Source: Lepiota brunneoincarnata
Taxonomy: Eukaryota > Basidiomycota > Agaricomycetes > Agaricales > Agaricaceae
Direction of reading: 5' to 3'
DNA length: 64,000 nt
Assembly: GCA_023014365.1 (NCBI GenBank)
Contig: JAEBUN010000007.1
Coordinates: 1,240,001 to 1,304,000, forward strand
The notes under the pieces were generated by a model. The model saw only the letters and a list, made by a program, of their open reading frames with translations. It did not search any database and had not been told where the DNA came from. Positions 56,029 through 64,000 of this stretch are shown piece by piece. The translations under genes and the position numbers were made by a program. Numbering within the stretch: the first letter of the stretch is position 1; the number at the start of each line of letters is the position of its first letter.

Positions 56029-58245
56029 ATGAAAAACACGACAATGGTCAGTAATCACTACGGAAATGAAAATGGTGAGTAGGATGACAAGTAGAACGAG
56101 GCCATACTGACGACTAACTTCTCCACAGCTTTGGGGAGACTCGCTCTACATACCATTCCCGGCGCCGAGTTCGACTCTTCTGCCCGAGACCCACCTCCTC
56201 AGTGTCATCCTAACACACGATCTACCATTTTGCAGAAATTCAAAGACCGACTTCGCACCACTGACATGTCCCAGAGGAAAATTCTGTGGCTATATGGGCC
56301 GGCAGGGGTCGGGAAATCTGCTATTATCCAGACACTTGCAGAATCTGCATCCGAATCCAGCCTAGCCGCAGGAGGCTTCAATCTCGGTGCTACATTATTC
56401 TTTTCAAAACCGAATAACCGCGACAATCCCAAGCTAGTCTTCAACACAATTGCTTATCAATTAGCTATCCAACACCCCTTCTATAAGGATTTCATCCTAC
56501 GGGAACTGGCAGCTGACCCCAAGCTGGTGGAAAAAGCGACGGCAGAGCAATTCAAGAGGTTGATCATTAAGCCATTCGGCCAATTGACGATATACGGAGG
56601 CCCCGAGCCTTTGTGTATTTTGGTAGATGGTCTGGACGAGTGCAAGGGAGAACGAGAGCAATGCGAAATTGTCATTCTCATTTCCCGCTTCGTCACTCGA
56701 TACCCTACTGTTCCTGTTGTTTGGGTGATTGCGAGCCGCCCGGAGCCTCACTTGTGCAAGGTGTTCTCACGCAAGACTGTCGAACCGAACTGTCGGAAAG
56801 AAGAAGTACCTGTTAACTCTGACGATGGAATCAAGGATGTTGAACGTTACCTGCGGGAGGAGCTCCAAGACATTGAAGAAGAGTACTCAGAATTGTTTCC
56901 TGTTGGATGCCAATGGCCAATGGAAAGCCAGCTCCTGACGTTAGCTGCAGCAGCATTGGGTCTGTTTGCTTTCGCTTCCACGGTAATCAGGTTCATCCGT
57001 GATACGGAGCGCGGAAATCCTGTGTCGCAGATGGAGGAGGTACTTGCCGTGATCAACAAAACCAATGTGTCAAGGAGATCCAATGGAAGGCCAGCCAATC
57101 CACTTGCTACTCTTGATGCATTGTACACGCGCATACTTTCAGCAATTCCTGAGGACATACTCCCTACCACCAAGCGCATTTTAGCTCAACACTCCGCCAA
57201 CTACCAACTGTCGTATCTCTCCAACATGTTAGAACTCAAGCAGCATGATTTTTACGGGGCCCTTCAGAAGCTTCATTCGGTTCTCGGCGTTCCACGTCCC
57301 GAAGTCGCTCATAGTTGCCTGACAAGCTATCATGCCTCGTTTTATGAATATCTACATGACGACGAACGCTCGGGTGCATACTCAGTATCACTACAGGAGG
57401 GTTACAATGAACAGCTCAGGTTCACAGTGCGAATCTTACTACAGGCAAGCAGTAGTGGTGTGTTTTCTGATGCTGAGTGTAGGCTCCATACTGATTCAAA
57501 GTTATGTCTGTTAAAGGTTCGTTAGCTTCCAACATATCCTTATCCTGGCCCCCTCCGTATCCAGATGAGTTTCGGTTGGAGCTTTTAGACAACCGACTTT
57601 TCTGTCTTCCCGGAGTGTTCAAGTGTGCGTCAGGGGACGTGCAGCAGGAGGAACTACATCGGATTACTCAAGCACTAGGAAATATTGACTTTGGGAATCT
57701 GCACTCTACCATGTGGAACCCTCCATCAATCATCATGACGATCCAAGATTTTGTAAGTTCTGTCCGAATCTCCAGCTATGAAAATCCTAAGCATCTAACC
57801 CCAGCTTCGGCCGTTGGGTGTTCATCACAAAATCGTCCGGACAGTCCCCATCAGCGCTGTGCGGGTTGAGTGGATCAATGTGGAGAAGGTTTCTCATGTC
57901 TACTGTGATCAATACAGAGATCATTGGACGCACAGGACAGGTTTTGACCTCTGGGGGAGTGTTCCCCTGTACGCAGAAGATCGGGGGGTGAGCTCACTAG
58001 TCAAAGAAGCATCGCCGTTGTTGATTGAACAGTAACAGGACTGCCTGGGGCGGCACGCTATGGGGCCCCTGAACTCAGAATCAATGGCTCAGGTGCTCCA
58101 CGACCTAGAGTATCTGAAGAGCCACTTGCCCAATACTGAGGCCACAATATTTGGGGTAGAGTCGAAAAGCGTTGTTGCGTTTAAGCGCGAATTGAGTCTG
58201 GATGAGGAGTGGTTTTATATCTTGCCATATAATAATTGTGATTAA
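56029..58245 (+). CDS. NACHT NTPase, family B copy 2 (intact)
   Basis: Tandem paralogue of NACHT-B1, about 3.7 kb downstream and very similar at DNA level. First exon MKNTTMVSNHYGNEN, intron with GTGAGT donor, then LGRLALHTIPGAEFDSSARD, Walker A GPAGVGKSA, Walker B LCILVDGLDECKG and VPVVWVIASRPEPH. The helical region includes LTSYHASFYEYLHDDERSG. Later exons read SNISLSWPPPYPDEFRLELL, HVYCDQYRDHW and EEWFYILPYNNCD to a stop at 58243-58245. The Walker and sensor motifs are identical to copy 1; differences cluster in the C-terminal third, the expected ligand-sensing side. Frame intact in the long exon (56131 to about 57440). An open frame continues the 3' region to 58543 and may be a further exon. 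Confidence 0.88.
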
Positions 58246-58554
58246 CAACTTGTTCCTTTCAACTCTTTTATATTTGAAACAGGGGAATCAATTAATCAGA
58301 GGTTATTGGATTAGACCTAAGAAGTGGATGCATGCTATTCGTCCGTATAAGCCAACTTCTCCAGGGCTCTCCCTCTTTCTTCGCCTGCCCGTCCAGCTTC
58401 CTGCAGTGGTAGAGGGCGAGTACGCTGGCATCCTTTTACCCATAAATCCCCTCGTTCGTTTGTTAGGATCAGCTTTGCATGGGTCGGTAGGGGGTGTAAG
58501 TTGGAAGTTTGTCCTCCCACAATCTAATTTCTTTTACTCTTAGTGCCACATTTC
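58246..58554. other. 3' flank of NACHT-B2
   Basis: Contains the open stretch noted with NACHT-B2 (to 58543). No separate gene recognised. Confidence 0.35.
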
Positions 58555-58900
58555 CTTCCCTTGATTTCGCATTATCCTCCCTTGGTTGGAGACAGCGGTG
58601 ATACTTGTGGAGAGAAGCTTGCGACGATGTGAGGCTCAGGCCTGCTGGGGGAAGGGAATAGTCTGGTCCCGTATAGACATCGCGACAATCTCAACGATGT
58701 CGAATTGAGCCTCATTTCTCGCGCACTCGTCGAGCCCGTTGACAAGGATGGGTAGTTTTCTCCTCAGGCTTGTTGATTTAGATGTGGGATTGGTCAATAA
58801 ACTAGGAGTCCCTGATGGTGAAGTTGCGGGTATCTGGTGAATGCCCTATAGCATGTTGTTGAACGAGGGTGATCGCACACGGGGATGCTGAGCGCCTTCT
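58555..58900 (-). pseudogene. NACHT family C remnant 2
   Basis: Reverse complement of the segment at 23.9-24.3 kb. Readable: TSKSTSLRRKLPILVNGLDE, then CARNEAQFDIVEIVAMSIRD, i.e. the Walker-B neighbourhood of a NACHT protein. Walker A is missing and the frame is lost after the RPEPH region. It lies about 310 bp 3' of NACHT-B2, tail-to-tail. Confidence 0.65.
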
Positions 58901-59091
58901 CTCAGCGCCTGGACAGTACGACAAGCCCTCAGGAACATACAGCCAACCCTACGGTTTAAGTGTGAACCTATCTGAATCCATGATATATTTTCTGGAGTTA
59001 ATTTACATCATTTTGAGCATATCGAGAGATTGTCACAGTGAGTATACATATCAAAGGCGTTTACGAGCTACGGTCTCCTCACACAGTCACT

Positions 59092-60375
59092 CTAACAAGA
59101 CCCAACGGCCGACTCGGAAAACGAGCAGGCGCCGAAGTTATCTCCACTGTACATTCCCATCAGCGTCCCACTCTATCACGTTATTGGTTTTGGGAAAAAC
59201 GTACCATCCGATCTTGGGGGGTTCGTTCCCCTTGGAAACACCCTGGTAGGTGCAGCATACATTCGCGTCCGACGGCTTGCCGTTGGTACTAATGCCGGAA
59301 AGCGTTGCGGTATCACCGAAGTTGGAATTGATTCCGACACCTTCTGAGCCTCCCCTGAGGCAGGCCTGAAGATAAGGAACAATGAGGTGACTGTTGAAGT
59401 AAGAAGGAAGAACGGGGGGGGGGATCTTACATTGTTGACCGTAACATGACGTTGGAAGCTGTCAGCGCAGTTTCCACAAGAGCGGTAGAGTTTACCTAGA
59501 ACAAAGGGCGTTCATGTCAAGGTTTCAACAATGACTGGATATGCTGTACACACCGAAGGTTGATGCGAAGAAGTTGTTGATGACAACACGACCGGCTCCA
59601 TTGTGTTGAACTGAACACAGAAATTGTGAGCATTAGATGATTGACAAAAATTTAGGAAGACAAACCTATTTTATCCGCTGCATTGAAAGCACCGCCACCA
59701 TTGATAGTAGAAACGTCGCCGGAGCCAGTTTGTTTGAGCTGGTGATATCTGAGAGAAGACTATAGGCTGCATAAACATTAGCTTACAGTGATAGCATCTA
59801 AGTGCAGGCAACTTAGTATCAGGAAAGACGTATTGATAAAGAACTTCACCTTCACAGACGTCTTCCCACCAGACATTGGTGACAGTGCAGGGACCACGGC
59901 AATGGATACCTGGGTATTGAACTCAACCTCTAGTGGAAGCGCGATTTAACGATAACAAACCTTCGGCCTGGTCTTTACCAATGATCACGTTAGAAATAGA
60001 TGCTCCAGGCTGCAAAATGAAGACAGCATCTTCTTCTCCTGTTTCGTCCTGTTCCTGACATGCGCCACCTAAAACATGTTAACGACGAAGACCTCTCTGA
60101 TCGGGTCCACGTCAACTCACTGCTTCCCTTACGGTCGAACTTGACCATCTTGCCATCGAATGAACCGGAAATTACCCTAGCTGTAGCAAGGGGAGTATAG
60201 CCCTGGAAACAGTGAGAATAGTTCCAGTTCTTGAACAAGATGAACTCACGGCTGAAGCAGGAAGTGTGGTGGTGATACCAGCAGCAACCGTGGCGGTCGC
60301 CTGTGCGGTGATAGTAGCAGCCAAAGCGGACGGAATGGCTGTAAGACACACGAGGAGAAGTGCAACTCTGAGCAT
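59092..60375 (-). CDS. Secreted pectate lyase, PL3 family
   Basis: Ca2+-dependent extracellular lyase that splits homogalacturonan of plant cell walls. Seven or more short exons on the minus strand. The signal peptide is [19 protein letters not shown]. Then [92 protein letters not shown] and [19 protein letters not shown]. The next exon has [20 protein letters not shown], and the last, after a 58-nt intron, gives [17 protein letters not shown] to TAG at 59092. The compact Cys-rich sheet, GGGA turn and LYRSCGNC motif define PL3. About 240 residues, the usual length. Frame intact. A TATA box lies 40 bp before the ATG. Confidence 0.93.
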
Positions 60376-60414
60376 TTTCGATCTTGGTGAGGTATGGACA
60401 GTGGACCGCGACGC

Positions 60415-60422
60415 CTTATATA
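60415..60422 (-). promoter_or_regulatory. TATA box of the pectate lyase gene
   Basis: TATATAAG on the minus strand, 40 bp upstream of the ATG at 60375. Confidence 0.6.
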
Positions 60423-61092
60423 ACTACGGAATCTCTATTCTCGGATATACTCTTCAAGTTTGGTCTCGTATGGAGGAGTTCGCATGACAGTAGATTTTTA
60501 GTGTTGACGCGGGAAAACTTCGACAGTGTGGTCATATGTCGCTGCTTCAGCTCGTCTCAAGGCTCGATTGTCGTGACTATATTACAATCCTTCGCAGTGG
60601 TTCGATGCCCAGGCGGACCGTCGACAAGACATACGGCCCGAGAGGAAAGAGAGGTTGAAGGCAGTCAGTGATTCATTCATGGTCAAGGATGTGTTCAGCT
60701 GTGTAAAAGCCCCCGAATCCGACAAAGGTCCGGCGGTCCCCTGGTCGACAAGCCCACAATGTTCACGCCAAGAATGGTCGTATTGGTCATATGATATCGG
60801 CGTAGGACTACAGAAGCCTGTCGGATTCCCAAGCAAGGATCACTCCACAACCCGACTGCGGCTCATGGAAAGGCCCTGGTCCGGTGGTCTTGGCACCTGA
60901 TGCCCCCACCGAGACAGTCAGAAGACACCCGCGATATGTCCAGGCGCTTCATTTTTTGCATCCACCGACATGGGTGTGTAAATTGAACAAGCCGGCACGG
61001 TCGAACTGCGTGAACTGAAGTGACCGTGACATGCATCAGGATCAATTAATCGTCTCGGCGTGACACTCGTTTTCTTGACTCGTGAATTAGCC
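60423..61092. other. Divergent intergenic, pectate lyase / GNL3-like
   Basis: Holds the upstream regions of both genes. Short frames (for example 60582-60836 minus) carry no motif. Confidence 0.4.
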
Positions 61093-63324
61093 ATGGGCAG
61101 AACAAGTCGGTATCTCAGAATGCACACCTAATAAACAGTCACTGATACTCCTGCACATAGAAACAACGAAGAAAGTTCCTGAAAAATCAAGTGAGGCACC
61201 AATGCAGGTCCTCTCTCATTCTTCCAGATGTACCTAATACCGTGTGGATCAGAACTAAAGAAAGATCTTGGGGTCCCCAAACTCCCTAGTTTGAAGACCA
61301 GGTCTCAAAATGCACGAAAAGCGCCTCCGGTACGCAATTCCCTTTCCCGCGACTTCCGATCACTAAGTTTTTGTGCATAAACCCAGGTACCTCCAGCGGG
61401 TCAACGAGACCTAGATGCGACCATGGCATCCGAGCCAACCCTTTCCTCCCTAGCACAAATGGTGGGGGAGGAAGAGGCACGTCACACGTTGGGGGAACCA
61501 TCATCGTCCAGCTCCACTGGCCGGGTACAAACGAAGGAACAATTCCGCAAGTACTACCTCAAGACATTGCACAAAGTCATCGATCAGAGCGATATTATTA
61601 TCCAAGTCCTCGATGCGAGAGATCCGGAGGGCTGCAGGAGCAGACTGGTAGAAGAAGAAGTGCGGAGACGAGAGACAGATGGAAAGAAGCTGGTTTTCGT
61701 CCTGAACAAAATCGGCAAGTCCAAGTTCTACGTGTTCCGACCTCGGCCTTACACAACATAGACCTGATACCCAAAGCCAATGCTCAGGCATGGCTTAAGT
61801 ATCTTCGACATTCCACCCCTACGCTACCATTCTTATCTTCCTCGGCGTCGCAGCACCAACGGTCAAATATTTCGTCCACAACCGCACCAGCACTCCTCAA
61901 ACTCCTGAAAGCCTATAAACCAAAGGCCGGAAGCGTGACAGTTGGAGTCGTTGGCTACCCTAATGTCGGAAAAAGTAGTCTTATCAACAGTCTAAAGAGA
62001 AGCAAAGTACGCCATACTTACCTTTCATGCCGGACTTTTCTTATCGTTCTCTACAGGTCTGCGCAGTAGCCGCACAAGCGGGTCACACCAGGGAGTTACA
62101 ATCCGTTCAATTAGAAAGGGGCATGCGGATCGTGGACTCCCCAGGTGTAGTTTTTGACGACGATGATTTTTATGATGGGAAGTGCGATAAGAAGGGAAGT
62201 GTTCTACTGCGAAATGTTGTCAAGGTCGAAGATGTTGAGGATCCTATCGCTGTTGGTTAGTCTGATCTCATGTCTCAAGTCGATGTCTTTCGCTAAACTT
62301 TCTGCAGTGGAGGAAATTGTAAATCGGACGACGCCCGAAACACTTCGAAGGATTTACAAGATACCGGAATATAAATCTACTCTCGAGTTTTTGACAATGC
62401 TCGCTCTGACCAATGGTCGGCTACTCAAGGTCATTCCTGGATACACCACTATTGCAGACTTGAGTTAACTTCAAATTATTGACAGGGTGGAACGCCAGAT
62501 TTGATAGCGATGGCTCGCCAGGTCCTTAATGATTGGAATCACCAAAAGATACCGTATTTCTCAGAAGCCCCTTCCATCCACCCTTCGCTAATACCTACAA
62601 CAAGTAAGTCAAGAATTTGGGTGTGTGCATATGATTTTGACACTCCTCAGTTCCGACCGCCGCCAGTGGTGGAGGGACAATCGTCGCTCCAGGCGCTGAG
62701 AACGTGGGCCAAGCCCAAATTGTTTCCCAATTCTCGAAACCCTTCGAGCTCGAGGGACTTTTTGGAGCTGCAGATGTCGGTGCATTTGGTAATCAGAAGG
62801 GTGAAATTCCGATGGATGCTGATGAAGATGACGACATCTTTTTTGACGCTGAAGAGGGACCCCCAGAAAATGATGGGTAGGTTTTAATCACTCTGTTGCC
62901 TCTTGATGTGGTTGAATATATCATTACTAGAACCGGAGGTCAGATGGAATACGAAGGCCCGCCACCACACAATCCACTTAAGCGGTCAAGATCGCCCTCT
63001 CAATTTGATGACACCGCCAATGGCTCCAGGCGCGGAGACACACCCTTGGGGGCTCGCATAGAAGAACAGCAATACGTTCGCCAGCCCAAGCGCAGACGCA
63101 AGAATAAAGACATTCCTGATTATAACACACCGGTGGACGGGCACATACTCGAGCGTATGGAACGGAGCAATCCCTTGAACCGGAAGAACCTGAAGGGGGA
63201 GGCCAAGAGGGAGGCCAAGAAAATGAGGAAAGCGCATCGGGCGAAAGCGCTAGCAGAAAGAGCCGCCGCAGGGGGACAGATGGACATAGACAATGAGGGG
63301 CTACAGTTCACTTTTATGGCTTGA
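61093..63324 (+). CDS. Nucleolar GTPase, GNL3/nucleostemin (Grn1/Nug1) family
   Basis: Circularly permuted GTPase needed for 60S ribosome assembly in the nucleolus. N-terminal exons are short and unsure (ATG 61093, MGRTSR; basic KQRRKFLKNQ), followed by KKDLGVPKLPSLKTRSQNAR after an extra A at 61257-61259. Then FRKYYLKTLHKVIDQSDIII, QVLDARDPEGCRSRLVEEEV and G4 LVFVLNKIDLIPKANAQAW, split by an intron with a GC donor (GCAAGT at about 61715). G1 is VGVVGYPNVGKSSLINSLKR, then VCAVAAQAGHTRELQSVQLE, G3 RIVDSPGVVFDDDD, and KGSVLLRNVVKVEDVEDPIA. Next come GGTPDLIAMARQVLNDWNHQ and a long acidic stretch (MDADEDDDIFFDAEEG). The C-terminus is basic (KNLKGEAKREAKKMRKAHRA) and ends FTFMA. The order G4-G1-G3 confirms permutation. 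About 620-640 residues. Confidence 0.9.
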
Positions 63325-64000
63325 TCGACCCTACAACTTTAATGATTTATGCTGGCTGTACTTTACGATCAAACGGGATATTCCCTGGGTACCCCGGGCC
63401 ATCCCCAACTTCATTCTCACCAGATGACTGGTCGCTATCCTTGCAACGTTTTGAACAATGTTGCCATTCAACTGAATAGGGTGATACGCCCGCAACACCC
63501 TAGCAAATAGCCCCAAAAAATACTTAATCATTACCTAACCAACTACAGCTTCTGTGCGTTTCAGTCTCTTCGAAGAGAAGCCTTATATCGTCATAAATGC
63601 TCGCTAAGTTTAAGCGAACGGCCATGGGTAACACAACAATGACTAAGATACCGGCTCTCTGGATTAAAAGGTTGGGTGTATCGCTGGATATTGCTAGTGG
63701 ATCGGAGGATGATAGGGTGGTAATATAAGTGTTTTCGTGACAAACTATGGGCCTCGACCAGCATAATTTAGCACCAGCCCACGCCACGTAATGACCTGTA
63801 TTATCCGTTGCACTAACCTGATTTGAGTGACTGGCCTAGATAAGTGATCCACACCGGCTATGTCTTCGCCAACCTGGCATGACCACTTGTCGAGAGTACG
63901 TTGTCGGGTGACGTTCTTTTTTATCGGACCTTATTGGAGATTTCTCAGACGGTCCCAGTCAGTTGACCCACGTAAGCACTTCCAGTATTTGAAAACTCAT
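63325..64000. other. Right-edge sequence, no gene seen
   Basis: 3' flank of the GTPase gene. Minus-strand frames at 63331-63531 and 63524-63787 have no motif. Nothing else recognised. Confidence 0.4.

Noticed and set aside
59400..59430. G-rich run as a regulatory G-quadruplex
   Set aside because: It is a single G homopolymer inside a pectate lyase intron, not four separated G tracts.

Overview
The window is nuclear DNA from a filamentous basidiomycete (Agaricomycetes). Genes on both strands are cut by many 45-65 nt GT-AG introns, several with CTAAC/CTAAT branch sites. The gene content (AUR1 inositol phosphorylceramide synthase, M36 fungalysin, PL3 pectate lyase, NACHT NTPases, TKL-type kinases, a DUF4238-kinase fusion, a DMATS prenyltransferase) fits a plant-associated Agaricomycete. 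My best guess is the Rhizoctonia/Ceratobasidium group, which is an inference from family content only.

Left third (1-20.3 kb): mostly ordinary single-copy genes. In order: a disordered unknown protein (partial), a Tsa1-type 2-Cys peroxiredoxin, a DUF4238-protein kinase fusion, an alpha/beta hydrolase, an ornithine cyclodeaminase/mu-crystallin protein, a 21-bp inverted repeat with a tRNA-Cys-like element, an aldehyde dehydrogenase scrap, O-acetylhomoserine sulfhydrylase (MET17), an unknown broken gene, a METTL7-like methyltransferase, AUR1 and a basic probably nuclear protein.

Middle and right (20.7-58.9 kb): a rearranged cluster of NACHT (NLR-like) NTPases and kinases. Two family-A NACHT copies (20.8 and 34.1 kb) are frameshifted. 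Family B has two intact copies (52.3 and 56.0 kb) and one wreck (26.9-27.9 kb, minus). Two remnants of a third NACHT type (C) lie just downstream of an A and a B gene. Each family-B NACHT gene sits head-to-head with a kinase gene or with the 3' remnant of one. A block NACHT-B/kinase/NSE3 is present twice in inverted orientation (about 26.9-30.7 kb and 48.4-53.1 kb): the right copy has an open NSE3 (Smc5/6 MAGE subunit) and a DFG-less pseudokinase, the left copy a broken NSE3 and a broken kinase that keeps DFG. Between them lie a truncated DMATS prenyltransferase, an amino-acid transporter, a nucleoside hydrolase (plus a stray fragment of it), phospholipase C, a Tc1/mariner element with 28-bp inverted repeats, and a secreted fungalysin.

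Right end (59.1-64 kb): a secreted PL3 pectate lyase and a GNL3/nucleostemin-type nucleolar GTPase with a GC-AG intron.

A general caveat: many otherwise well-conserved genes carry single-base frameshifts, and nearly all are +1 insertions that lengthen a short homopolymer. This may be uncorrected long-read sequencing error rather than gene death, so 'pseudogene' calls based only on such shifts are provisional.
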